Source: Gymnopus androsaceus JB14
Taxonomy: Eukaryota > Basidiomycota > Agaricomycetes > Agaricales > Omphalotaceae
Reading direction: 5' to 3'
Assembly: GCA_009733575.1 (NCBI GenBank)
Contig: ML769597.1
Location: 56,160-120,159 of the forward strand
DNA length: 64,000 bases
Below the pieces are notes generated by a model, which was not told the DNA's origin, did not search any database, and saw nothing but the letters and a program-made list of their open reading frames with translations. Positions 33,632 to 43,870 of this stretch are shown piece by piece. A program made the position numbers and the translations under genes. Each line of letters starts with the position of its first letter. The first letter of the stretch is position 1.

Positions 33632-34012
33632 ATGTCCTCAATCGCAGCAATTCACTCATCTAATGCCTCAATCTCATTTCCTTACATCCCAGTAGCTGTC
33701 TTTATTGGAGGCACCTTCAGAATTGGGCAAGGAATAGCAGAGGCATTTGTTCAACATACTCAAGGCAGAGCAGATATCATTCTTGTCAGACGCAATCATG
33801 CTGCAGCAGAAACTATTATTTCTGGCTTCCCTCAGCCTACCGAGTCCAAGCTGGAAGGTAGCAGGAAGCCCAAACACAACTTCCTTGTGTGCAATGCCAC
33901 TCTGATGCGGAACATCCATAACACATCAAGGGAGCTGCTTACTCTTGTGCCCAAAATTAATTTCTTGGTGATGTGTCCTGGGTTCACAAGTTTGGGATGG
34001 GATAAATATTAG
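33632..34012 (+). pseudogene. Short-chain dehydrogenase/reductase, truncated
   Basis: From MSSIAAIHSSNASISFPYIP the frame gives PVAVFIGGTFRIGQGIAEAF, RADIILVRRNHAAAETIISG, HNFLVCNATLMRN and LVPKINFLVMCPGFTSL. This is the N-terminal Rossmann half of a fungal SDR; the usual GGTSGIGxG cofactor motif has become GGTFRIGQG (Ser-Gly to Phe-Arg). The frame is cut where copia sequence starts (about 34010), before the catalytic Tyr-x-x-x-Lys. Non-functional. Confidence 0.75.
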
Positions 34013-34370
34013 AGTTAGATTCCTAAATAGGAAATAGCGGCAGTAAGTCCACACAGGACTTTAGTAGTAGCGATCACACAGATCAATGGGGGATGACGGT
34101 GTTATTACAGGGTATAGTACCTAAGCTTATATACAGTCCTAAGTACAAATGATATATTGGGCAGGTGGCTACTGTGTGAATACTTGTGGCTACTGTCCAT
34201 ACAGTGAAGTGGGTACTATGAGAGAGCAAGTGGATACAGTGAGAGACTGAGTGGAGTCTGCGAGATGATAACAGTGGAGTGCATGGGATGGTGATACAAA
34301 CAAGTGGAGACTATGAGAAAGCATTCCATGTATAGTTCAATAAGATATATTTACCTTTGATATTCCAACA
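34013..34370 (-). mobile_element. Copia 3' LTR
   Basis: In element orientation the LTR starts TGTTGGAATATCAAAGG right after the polypurine tract AAGGGGAG (34371-34378). The far end, near 34013, is set by where SDR coding sequence stops; no second LTR is present for comparison. Confidence 0.65.
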
Positions 34371-34377
34371 CTCCCCT

Positions 34378-34989
34378 TCAAACCTTTGCTAATCCCATGG
34401 ATGCTGCAAAGTGTTTGGCTTTCATCGAAGATAAGGCTTTGGTGAAGATGTCTGCCGTCATGTTTTTGGTAGGGCAGTAAGTAAGATGAATTTTACCTTC
34501 CTCAATGACATAGCGGATGAAATGGTATCGGATATTGATGTGTTTGGTCCTGGCATGAAAAAAATCATCCTTTGCCAATGCAATGGCAGACTGATTGTCT
34601 GACATGATAGGGATTGCATGAGTAATAGGACCAAAGATTTCCGATAAAAGGTTTCTAAGCCAGATTGCTTCCTTTGCCGCATGGGTCAAAGCGATATACT
34701 TGGCTTCTGTGGTGGATAAAGAAATGGTATCCCGTCGTTTCAACGACCAAGATACTGCTCTGCCATTCAACATAAAAATGTACCCGGAAATAGCATGTTG
34801 ATCCTCTTGGGACATACCATCCACATCCGTGTAGCCTTGAACTGTCTCCTGGTTGCTTGTACTGAGCCAAAAGTCTCGAGTGTATTTGAGATAGGCGTAG
34901 ACACGGTGTAAACCATTCCAATGAGTGATGCCAGGGTTTTGTGAAAAGCGAGCAAGGATAGAGACTGCATATGTGATGTCAGGTCTCAT
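34378..34989 (-). pseudogene. Copia RNase H domain
   Basis: A 203-codon frame: MRPDITYAVSILARFSQNPG, VQGYTDVDGMSQEDQHAISG, SLKRRDTISLSTTEAKYIAL, IMSDNQSAIALAKDDFFHAR, TKHINIRYHFIRYVIEEGKI and TADIFTKALSSMKAKHFAAS. All the usual copia RNase H motifs are present. The neighbouring upstream RT has a stop just before MRPD (TLQ*LSIA), so the polyprotein is broken. Confidence 0.85.
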
Positions 34990-35346
34990 AGCAATGGATA
35001 ATTACTGGAGAGTGCCAAGGGCCTCTCTGTAGGGTTTGTTGCACATGAAAGCAATATCCTCAACTGTTTTGGGTGATTGGTCTTTAGTGAGGTGAATGTG
35101 GGGATCGAAGGGAATAGAGAGTGGCTTTATATCCAAGAATCCATAGCGAGAGAGTATGGCATCAATGTATGACCGCTGGGATCAGCGAATCGTCCTATTA
35201 TGGAGAGATCTTCGGATCTCGATCCCAAGTAGCCAATGGATTTCTCCAGAATCAACAACTTTGATTATAACCCCAATATCTTTCTTCAGTTTCTCCATGA
35301 TAGCCAGGGTTTTGGTAACCAATTGTCAGTTTGATTAGCAAAGAGT

Positions 35347-35780
35347 AGAGTAGCATGAGCAAACTATAGTCTTTGAACGGACACGTGATGCAGTGAATCA
35401 ATCTTTCACTTCACCGCATTGACGCGAGGCTGTCAGAGACTCATCCTACATATACAATAGACAATCCTGTTCAACCACACCCACCCACCCAAGAGTTTCA
35501 CAACATATCACAGCTACACAAAGTTATCTCAATGTACATATATAGATATAATGCAACATGACATGATACAAAACAGGAAGAAAACAACGAAAGCAGTCCA
35601 AGCCCAGGGAGTTAGATAGCTGCGATGGACCCTCCTGCCCATCGCAGCTAACCGTGTCTTCACAGGAGCTCCATGCGGCCAGGACCCAAAGGTCTCCGAC
35701 CTTCCCCCCACCAAGGCGCTGTTCCCAAGAGATGGATGGTCTATGACAAGTAGACAACAAGTCGTGCATCACGCCAAGTT
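35347..35780. mobile_element. 434-bp insertion with 8-bp target duplication and internal hairpin
   Basis: CAAAGAGT occurs exactly at 35339-35346 and 35781-35788, and the flanking copia RT (FIHVDNMTL and ANQTDN) continues on both sides. The inserted segment has no terminal inverted repeats I can find and no ORF. It contains a 12-bp perfect stem TAGCTGCGATGG/CCATCGCAGCTA near 35614-35652. An 8-bp duplication is usual for hAT elements; lack of TIRs leaves the class open (a SINE-like insert is another option). Confidence 0.65.
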
Positions 35781-36072
35781 CAAAGAGTCATGTTGTCCAC
35801 ATGTATGAAAATGATGGTGAAGAGATTTGTGCAATAGAAAACAGCATGATCAAAATCAGACTGTTTAAACTGCAGTTGGGTCATGATTTCCCTGAATCGC
35901 ATGTACCATCGTCAACCGGCTTCTTAAGTCTGTAAAGTGCGAGTTTAAGCTGTAAAGTTTGACCTGGTTTTACCCCTATATCAATGCCTGGAGGTGCCTT
36001 CATAAAAATGCGCTTGTTGTCATCCAATTTTCCATAAAGGTAAGCTGATTTTACGTCCATTTGGTGAATAAT

Positions 36073-36656
36073 AGGGATGTTTTGGGCTGGCAAATTTTGC
36101 CGGTCCAAAATTTGCTGTAACTCATAGCAAATTTTGCTTGTTGCTCGTCGCAGCTGCAATATTCATGCCTCTCAAAGTCCCAGGCTACTATGAACAACCA
36201 AGAACATCTGTATCCAGCCCGCTGACTCCTTTCCGGCACACCAAAGCCATCATTTTTTTTTGAAAAAAAGTGTGCTGAGCTTCTCTAGCTGTTGTGCTGT
36301 TGCTGTGGTATGAAGCAACCTCAAAGGGTGGAGAGTCACCAGAAACCATGAAAATATCCATTGAGACTAGTATAGCATCCATACCAAGCAGAAAGAATGA
36401 GCAAATTCCAATGGTACTGCTGAAATGGTGAAAGCGACAAAAATTTGCTCTAGAAGTGTCCACCAAGTGGAGAGATCAAATATGCATATTCTGAGGTGGT
36501 TTCTTGACTCAAATGACAGTTATTAGAGCCAGAAATGAAAATAGAAGCATGATTATGGAGTAGAGTACATGGTAGTTGTGCGAAAACAAAATAAGCCATA
36601 GAAAATCTCAAATTTTGCCGTGCGAGTGGCAAAATTTGCCAGCCTGAAACATCCCT
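36073..36656. mobile_element. 584-bp MITE AGGGATGTTT, nested in copia RT
   Basis: Left end AGGGATGTTTTGGGCTGGCA and right end, inverted, AGGGATGTTTCAGGCTGGCA; AAT is duplicated at 36070-36072 and 36657-36659. Removing the element and one AAT makes the copia frame run AEKSMIIHQMDVKSAY, which proves the borders. CAAATTTTGCC words cluster at both ends. The interior is non-coding. Confidence 0.85.
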
Positions 36657-36924
36657 AATCATGCTTTTCTCAGCTCCAATGCTGAGTATAGCATGGGCTG
36701 ATGCAAGTTTTGCAACAGATGCGAAAGTTTTGTCTGGGATCTGATTAAATCCATGTACAACAAGACGAAGCTCGGTGTCCTGTAATGTGACCTCGTTCAT
36801 CCTTCTTGGTCCAATAGACCCATTTGGATGTGAGAATATTTGCATCTGGAGGTGGAGTGACAATTGTATAGGTTCCACGCTCCTGGAGTCTGGAGATTTC
36901 GTCCTTCATGGCATTGTACCATTT

Positions 36925-38579
36925 AGTGATGGTTCCGGGTTGGGTCCGGGTCATAAAATCTCAATCCGACCCGGACCCGGCTCCTTACCCGATCCCGGCA
37001 ACTCGGGTTCGGGTTTTCCACCCAAACTGGGTCCGGGTTATCCCGAGATTTTTGATGCAGTTGAAATTTAAAATATATACTATTTTATTAACTTTATATA
37101 GCAGATGTACTTCAAATCAACTTCAAATGGACATCAAAAATCATACTCACATACCCTAAAGGAGTCCTGTAATGCATGCACCTAAGGCTCAAGTGACAGG
37201 AACTGATCAATTTACAGTAGCAATAATCATTGCATAACCTGTCAAGACTTTCTGTTTATGTAATAGTACCTTCATTAAACTGTTAGTAGTATTAGCTTAC
37301 AGTAATAGTAAGTAGATACTAGTACAAAGAAACATTCAATAAATGTGCATTGATTATGCATTAGTAAATCAACACACACATGATCATTGGCACTATTCAT
37401 ACTAGTACCATATTATTAGACTTTACTAAGTACTACTAATTGCTAAGCTGTAAGTACATATAGTAAGTACTTACTGAATCCAGAAGCTCAAGGCTCTATC
37501 ACTAAGACAAAGTAAAGAGTTGGATCCTATTACATAGTAGTTGAGATGATATTTCTACAATTCCATGTGAATATAGTAAGTATTAGTGCTTCTAGTCCGG
37601 ATTATTCTACTGAACAACCTCCTTGATACGAGACAACCCTTCTAGCAGCCTCTTTGTATCTCGTGATCGCCGATCATGCCAGATGTTGACCAGGGTGAGA
37701 ACTTTCTTTGATGTGTCTTGCAGCATCCAATGCAACCACTATGACCGACCATGGAACTCCCTGCCCTCCCAATATTGCTTCTTCAACCTTCTTGGCAACT
37801 TCTATCCCACTTTCAATCTTAACCAGCAAGCAGCTGGAAATTTTTCAGTCCAATGTTTTTTGGCAGTGTGGTAGTGATGAAGAAGAGTAGCAACAGACAT
37901 GGAGTTTGGGTGTGCCTCTATTTCTTGCATGATCGCGCTCGCTAACTGATTTATATACCAGATGCAGACCTGCTGTGCGCAGTGTTACCATGTTGAATAT
38001 CCCTGGCAATCTGCGGAACCAGTTTGAGCCAAACCTTGAACTTAGGTTCAAGGTTCAGGTCATGCGCCAGCCAGGGCCTCAAATCATCAACATCAAATGA
38101 AATCCTAGGAGACTAGTATGAGTAGGACAGCGGAGGCACATAATAGTATATGTGGATGCTTTATGTACCCTAAACCTGTTTGCGCCTAGATTTATGACTG
38201 AGTTGTGACCCGTTGCAACACCAGTGTGACTGTCATTGTTGCGCCGGAGTTCTTAGGGTTGTTAGACCCCGACAACCCCTTCAACGGGGTTGTTAAATAG
38301 AATTATCCCTTCTAGTCCTACTTAATACTTATTTAGCTATTGATGCTAGGTTTATTGTACTAGGTATCTTCTTTTAATTAATATACTATACATAATACAT
38401 CAGAATGAGCCATTTGTACTTAGAGTTTTCCAGAAAAAGTGACAAAGTATGGCTTAAGGCATGTAAATTCATTAAGCACTTAAAAAACCGGGTTGCTGGT
38501 CGGGTTCCGGGTTTGATTATCTCAAACCCGACCCGGACCCGGACCTACTGGCCAACCCGGTCAACCCGGTAACATCACT
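36925..38579. mobile_element. CCGGGT-rich TIR element containing a nested MITE
   Basis: Both ends are made of GGGTCCGGGT/ACCCGGACCC words; the outer ends AGTGATGGTTCCGGGTTG (36925) and, inverted, AGTGATGTTACCGGGTTG (ending 38579) match. Excluding the nested MITE it is about 930 bp, non-coding. No target-site duplication was found. Copia sequence ends at its left border and does not resume at its right border, so the locus has been rearranged. Confidence 0.6.
37599..38309. mobile_element. MITE family GGATAATTCTATTGAACAAC, copy 2
   Basis: Ends GGATTATTCTACTGAACAAC (37599) and, inverted, GGGATAATTCTATTTAACAA (ending 38309), with TTCTAGTCC duplicated exactly at 37590-37598 and 38310-38318. The interior matches copy 1 (for example CCCTTTGTATCTCGTGAT- and GGTGTGACTGTCA-type words near the ends). 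711 bp. Confidence 0.9.
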
Positions 38580-38587
38580 ACTATTCG

Positions 38588-38793
38588 CAGATAGCTCAAC
38601 AAATAATAATAAGTATTACCTTTGGAGATGGCTCAACAATAGGTAATAAGGCTTGTAACTAATACTCAGAGATGTCTCAACAAGTAATAGTAAGTATTCA
38701 CAAGGAGATAGCTCAACAGGTGAATAAATATATAGATCAGAGATAGCTCAACAATCTATATAGGGTAGAAGTGTATCTGGAGATAGCTCAACA
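38588..38793 (+). repeat. Six-copy GAGATAGCTCAACA array
   Basis: Near-identical 14-mers start at 38588, 38625, 38669, 38705, 38740 and 38780, spaced 35-44 bp apart with unlike AT-rich spacers. The consensus is GAGATAGCTCAACA, with single substitutions in the first three. Nothing coding overlaps. Confidence 0.85.
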
Positions 38794-39600
38794 GAATACA
38801 CCAAAAGTGGTCTTGAAGCACACACAAGGGGTGTTTAGCACAAAGGGCGGTTTGAATTCAAAAAATAATATGTCTACTGTACATGGTGAATCTTGGCTAC
38901 TTATATACTAAAGGAAAAGCTGCGGAATGCGCAGTATCACTGCGGAACTGCGCATCAACTGCGGAAATTGAATAGGTATATATAATAAATGTATAGAGGC
39001 TGCGGAATCCGCAGTAAGTATGTGAATTTGTGCTTATATGCACTGTAAATGCACAGTAAGTGTGAGAATTTATGCATATATGCGCAGTAAGTGTGTGTGG
39101 ATGTGTGAAATATAGACTAAGGATAGTGAGGGAATGTATGTACTAATACAGTATATCAGTACTACAATCTTATGTGAGCAAATAGTGATTATATGCGGTT
39201 TAATACTAGTGAAAGAGTGAATTTATGGTAAGTAGTGTTAATAAAGTTTCATAGCAAATGGTATAGGTCATAACAATTTTCAGATTGGTCTACTGTCATT
39301 AGATATGCAAACAGCTGTGATAAGTATATACACACACAGGTTAATCATTGACCTTCAAGGGCTGGATGCAGAGTGTTAAGATGTATGTATGCATGTGTTG
39401 GAGCAAGTGAGACAAGTGACAAGTGAGTTGGATGTTGGTTGGTGGCAAGTGTAAGTGAGAAGCCCTTACAAGTTTTACTCAAAATTCCAATTTATTTCAT
39501 TTTATTTTCATCAAGGTTTTCAACTAAATGCCTCTGTATATACATGTTATATTTTCTCCTGAATATGCTTGCCTGGAGCTAATAGAGTAAATCTGAATAT
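38794..39600. other. AT-rich non-coding with TGCGGAA/CGCAGT words
   Basis: Between 38920 and 39090 the words TGCGGAA, TCCGCAGTAAG and ATGCGCAGTAAGTGTG recur in loose tandem. No ORF is supported. It may be part of an old LTR or UTR. Confidence 0.4.
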
Positions 39601-39609
39601 TTCCCTCAG

Positions 39610-40121
39610 GACCCCCGCCTGTGCCTTCGGACCGGTCAAGCAAAGCTTGTGACAATAAGATCCCGGGTTGCTTGTTGGGATTGATTGAAACCATGAAGAC
39701 CTATTTGGAAGGGAATGCAGCCACTCAAGCAAGGAAAGAGGAATGGGAGAAAGTGCAATGGGCTGCCGTCTACCTCAAGGATTGATTCGATGACACACAA
39801 GAGGATGAGATGGTGGAAAGGATTACACAAACGGTGACAGAGGGGATTGAGAAAAGGATGGGAGAGCCAAAAACAGGGTTTGCCACTGGTGAGGTTCTGG
39901 AAAACATAGCTGATGGAATAGCAAACGCTATGGTCACATCCTTCGAAAAAAAACTCGACTTCATCGCCAAATCCCACTCCACCCTCAAAGTCCAGGAGAA
40001 GACTCTATACAATGTCAACAACAGTTTGATCTCTTCTTGCATCTTGGACCTAGAAATTTTCCAATTCTATCTCGGCCTATTAACTCAGATTGTTCCATGC
40101 TACTTGAAGCTGCAAATGTGA
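39610..40121 (+). pseudogene. Gag-like or orphan helical protein fragment
   Basis: One frame, broken by a single TGA (39784-39786), reads LIETMKTYLEGNAATQARKE, EWEKVQWAAVYLKD, then FDDTQEDEMVERITQTVTEG, MGEPKTGFATGEVLENIADG and NAMVTSFEKKLDFIAKSHST. The helical, Glu/Lys-rich character and a polypyrimidine-CAG acceptor just upstream (near 39610) look like a real former exon. Family not recognised; a transposon-encoded protein is likely given the setting. Confidence 0.35.
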
Positions 40122-41821
40122 TTTCTTCCCAATTAATGTTTCATAAAAAACATCAGGAAAATATGTATTTTGCATTTTAATTCCAACACCAACATCTGAA
40201 ATTTCCAGTGCTCCCAGAGCCAGCACTGTGCCACTGTCAAAAATATGAAATTGTAAAATGTACAATGCAGCTATTTTATTTCCATGTAAGGTAATTCTAC
40301 AGCTTCTGGGAACTTCTGGGAGCTCTAGACAGTCTTCTCAAGCACTACCCACATCATACACATTTTTCTGATGAAAGCGAATTATAAAAGAGTGACTGTG
40401 GATGGATATCAATTAATTTGATATCAGTACTGAACGACATGAATGAGTGACTTGTTAATTGAAGAAAGGTTACACCAAAAAAAAAGAATGACAGGCGACA
40501 TCTACAACATCAAATAGTTGTGGAGTCAGATGAATATACCCCTGACAGTTGAAATTTATGTGATATCCACTGTGGTTTATAGCTTGCTATAGCAGCTCAT
40601 AGCAATCCATAGCAATCCATAGTTCTGGACAGAGGTTACCCTTGCTATGGGTGCTAAGGGACAGCATTGATGCCAATGATTTTGCCTGTCTTTCTTGACT
40701 TTCTTTAATTGTCTGTGGGGCTTTAGCATGAGAAAATGTATGAAGCATGACTTAGTGAAAACCTCATTGGGATCAAAAAATGTCTTCATGAAGAGCTTTC
40801 AGAACCAATGTAATATTGTGTGGAAGAAGAGGAAAGTAGGGAAGCATGAAGAGAGTGTAGAAAAAGCTGTTGTTAGTTTCAGTAAGTTCAAATCACAAAG
40901 CCAAGCCTGTACACAACTTTGGCTAGGCTCTGCCTCAGTAGGAAGGTAGCAACCAGTAGCCTGGTACTCTTGAAGTCTCACTTCTCCAACTGTGGGTGCA
41001 GTATCTGTGCTGTTGTGGAAGTTGGTAGCAGGATTGCAGTGGCAAGTAGTGCAAGTGCCTGAAAAGCACTTCTGCTTGGATCATGTTTACAAAATGCAGT
41101 TCATGTAATCTTGAAATTCATTGGATGAAGGCTTATTGCAAATCGGGCAGTAACCTTGAAATGACATAAGCCATCTGGCACTTGAAAACTGCTTACCTGC
41201 CAAAATTGTTCTTAATTTTCATTAACATCAAATCATTAAGAACACAACACTGTGGCACTCCTTGATCTCAAACCATCACCATCTTGAGAATTCGCACACT
41301 AACTGTGGTCAAGGTCAATACTCTACTATGTATTTCTGCCTTATGTGCTCATCATATTAGATATAAATTTGGGGTAGAGGTCAAGTAATATTAATATTCA
41401 GTGCCCCTTACAAGCCCCCTATGTAGCTCTTACTGCCTTGAACAGCAGTGGTACTGAGTCTCTGTGCAAGTGAGTGGCAAAATTGAGCGGCTGCCAAGAA
41501 GTCACATGATGTCTCCCATCACACAAAAAAGGAGTGTTCATGCACTGAGGATGCTTCATGCCATATTGAGTGTTTGCTTGATAACCTCTTTCCTCAGTTT
41601 ATCCTTCCCACCTTTAGCTGCTCTGGAGATGCTCTTACTTAAACCTACACAATGCTGCAAGACAGGTGACATCTACAGCATCAAATAGTCATGGAGTCAG
41701 AGTAGTTTCAGTGAGCATTTTTTTTCGAAGTTCAGGAATAGATAAAATCACAGATTCCCGAGCAGAGCTCAGACGAATGCGCCAAATATCTGAGCTTAGT
41801 ATTTGACATGAGCACATAATA

Positions 41822-42240
41822 TGATATTTCATCTTTATGTACCCGGGCCCTTTCTAGAAAAATTTACAAAAAAGGCCCGCGGGTTCCAGAAAAATAAACC
41901 TGGGATGTTGTACATTCTTCAAAGGACCAAGTTCGTGGGTCTCGCAACAGTCACGCAAACTCAAAGGGTGGTAATTATACATAATACATTGCAATCTCGG
42001 GTTTTCCTTCATTTTCTTCAATATATTCACAATCAGAATCTTCGAATCCATGAACAGCCATGCTGAACGTCTCCTGTGTTGAAAATCGGTGATCCAAGCT
42101 ATTTGCATAGTCCGGAAGCCTAAGGAAGTATCCGGTTAGAAAATACATTTTGTTCAGCATGGTACTTGCATCATGATTGTGATTGATTTAACAGGAAACC
42201 AAGGCAGAGCGAATCGACGTGTGACCTTGGTCCCAGCAAG
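41822..42240 (-). repeat. Repeat A, copy 1 (left arm)
   Basis: On the minus strand: CTTGCTGGGACCAAGGTCAC, CTGCCTTGGTTTCCTGTTAAA, GTTCAGCATGGCTGTTC and a run to CCCGGGTACATAAAG. Its frame begins MLNKMYFLTGYFLRLPDYAN. Related copies: 42900-43228, 45425-45880, 46535-46954 and a broken one at 44840-45220. The encoded piece is unrecognised. Confidence 0.7.
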
Positions 42241-42392
42241 CGGGGCCAAATCCTTGCCCAACCAATGATGCAGATGTGCAACCGGCCTCGTTGAAAATTT
42301 GAACCTCCTGGGTGGATGAGATACCGCTGAACAAGACGGAACCAAAGTCTAAGTGTATCATAGATGATACAATTAATAATCATTGACCAGGC

Positions 42393-42560
42393 CTATAGTT
42401 TTAAAAAAAACCACGCACTCCCAGGTGGGCTAAGGCAGACACCACAGTCGCCCTGGAAGGTCTCGGTGAATGATTCACATCCTTCCGAGGTAGAGAATTC
42501 AATGGTCTGTCCAGTGGTGTCGTACATCACTGCAGCCATCACAATAGTGGTAATGAGCAT
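42393..42560 (-). CDS. Small secreted-like Cys protein, left-arm copy
   Basis: Fifty-five residues: a short hydrophobic N-terminus MLITTIVMAAVMYDTTGQ, then IEFSTSEGCESFTETFQGDC and GVCLSPPGSAWFFLKL. Three Cys in a Gly-Cys / Asp-Cys-Gly-Val-Cys pattern resemble the many small secreted proteins of agaric fungi, but I know no named family. An upstream GTAAGA...CCGTAG intron could lie in the 5' UTR. It is the mirror of 46215-46382. Confidence 0.4.
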   Translation of the reverse strand: MLITTIVMAAVMYDTTGQTIEFSTSEGCESFTETFQGDCGVCLSPPGSAWFFLKL

Positions 42561-42803
42561 AGACAGTTGCACTACGGAGAGTCAAGAATATCCAAGTGAG
42601 CTTTCTATTGATGGCAGAAAAAATATTATTCTTACTAGTGAGTAGATGCTTCGGAGGCTTTCGGGGATCTGGAGCTGCGATGTGGGCAAGGGACTGATGA
42701 AAGGAGAAGAAACGGTGTCCTCTTTATACAAGTCCATCGCGACTCATCGGCAAGGTCGACCATTGATAATAGGTAGCAGTATTAAGGTCATAGGATACAG
42801 TTA

Positions 42804-42912
42804 CAGCAAACTTAATGGAGAAAGGATGTAGGAAGGAAACACATTCCTGTGAGAATTTCACTAGAATGTGTGTTATGCTCCCTCCTACGCCTCTTCTCCA
42901 TTGAGTTTGCTG
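42804..42912. repeat. 109-bp hairpin, left arm
   Basis: Mirror of 45863-45971: ends CAGCAAACT-AATGGAGAA inverted against each other, with an inner ACACATTC/GAATGTGT pair. In this arm it sits between the small ORF promoter and repeat A copy 2. Confidence 0.75.
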
Positions 42913-43228
42913 GGACCAGGGTCACACATCGCTTTTCTCTGCCTTGGTTTCCTGTTAAATGAATCACAATCATAAAGCGAGTGCGATGCGGCTGAACAAA
43001 ATGTATCTTCTAACCTGATACTTCCTTAGGCTTCCCGACTATGCAAATAACTCGGACCTCCCGATTTTCAACACAGGAAACGTTCAGCATGGCTGTTCGC
43101 AAATTTGAAGACTCTGATTGTGAATGTATAGAAAAAAAATTCGACATTGCGATGTATTATGTATAATTACAACCCTTTGGGTTTGTGTAACTGTTGCGGG
43201 ACCCATGAACTTGGTCCTTTAAAGAATG
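42900..43228 (+). repeat. Repeat A, copy 2 (left arm, opposite orientation)
   Basis: Roughly 85 percent like copy 1 by eye, carrying stops in the homologous frame. It runs into the spacer's pogo remnant at 43228, where the two arms lose similarity. Confidence 0.7.
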
Positions 43229-43870
43229 GATGCGGTTTGCAGATCTACTTGGTATTCCAGCAGATTTGATCTCAGTGACAATTGGCTGGACAACTTCAAG
43301 AAGCAAAATAAGTTCAAAGAGTTCAAGCGCCGTGGTGAGGTCCGCAGATCCGCATGTTGTGGACAAGAATGTGCTCATTTGCAAGAGCTTTTGGAAACGT
43401 ATGGTTATCCTATGCATGACGTATTTTCCTTGGATGAAACGGGACTTTTTATGGGTAAATTCACATTTCCTGCATAAATCATTGCCAATCCTTTCACAGT
43501 ATGCCGCCAGATCAAGGTTTTGCTGACCGAAAGCATAATGGCGTGAAAGGAAGTAAAGTCCGCTTGACTTATGGCTCTGAAAAGAGGATCATTAGGAAAG
43601 CAAATAAACCTCGTTGAGACGGGCTCTCGATCGAGGCCTGTAATTGAAAACCTTAATACAATCTCACAACCCGATTTGGTCGATGCGAAGTCAGCGGATC
43701 CCCTTCAATTTCAATTTCAAATGCTAATTCCGATGAATCCGATCTGTCAAACACGACTCTATTAAATGTTATCAGTAATACTGATGACAGCTTTAACTTA
43801 TTGTCCATGCTCGGGATATTAGTACTTAATTGTTCAAACAACTCAAAAAACCTTGTCTTCATCCTAATTG
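43206..43870 (+). pseudogene. Pogo/Tigger-type (DDE_1) transposase remnant
   Basis: Pieces in alternating frames spell a CENP-B/pogo transposase: MRFADLLGIPADLIS, DNWLDNFKKQNKFKEFKRRG (second helix-turn-helix), LQELLETYGYPMHDVF, SLDETGLF (first catalytic Asp), then, after a GTAAAT...TTTCACAG intron (43455-43499), MPPDQGFADRKHNGVKGSKV and RLTYGSEKRIIRKANKP. The sequence between LTY and GSEK, normally with the second Asp, is deleted. Further down, SDESDLSNTTLLNVISNTDD may be the C-terminus. Not functional. Confidence 0.75.

Larger units (their letters stand above)
34013..36924 (-). mobile_element. Copia retrotransposon, 3' part, twice interrupted
   Basis: On the minus strand the RT/RNase H region can be followed from WYNAMKDEISRLQERGTYTI and TSKWVYWTKKDERGHI through HQMDVKSAYLYGKLDD, FIHVDN, VDSGEIHWLLGIEI, SQRSYIDAILSRYGFLDIKP and ARFSQNPGITHWNGL to the RNase H tail. 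Two insertions (36073-36656 and 35347-35780) with readable target duplications break it, and many frameshifts occur. The upstream half (gag, protease, integrase) is missing: the sequence ends at a GGGTCCGGGT-rich element at 36925. Confidence 0.85.
40535..43228 (+). repeat. Giant inverted repeat, left arm
   Basis: Every position x in 40695-43228 pairs with 88775 - x on the other strand of the right arm, with no length change. By eye I find one mismatch within the body (42275/46500) and about three in the last 25 bp at the inner edge. The outer 100 bp (40535-40640) match with a few differences and a 107-bp length difference (right arm longer). The arm holds one small secreted-like ORF (-), a 109-bp hairpin and two copies of a repeat called A here. 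Confidence 0.9.

Noticed and set aside
35347..35780. Solo LTR as the explanation for the 434-bp insertion
   Set aside because: The ends are not TG...CA and the target duplication is 8 bp, not 4-6.
38588..38793. Short direct repeats with spacers as a CRISPR array
   Set aside because: Repeats are 14 bp and unevenly spaced, the host is fungal and no cas genes exist.
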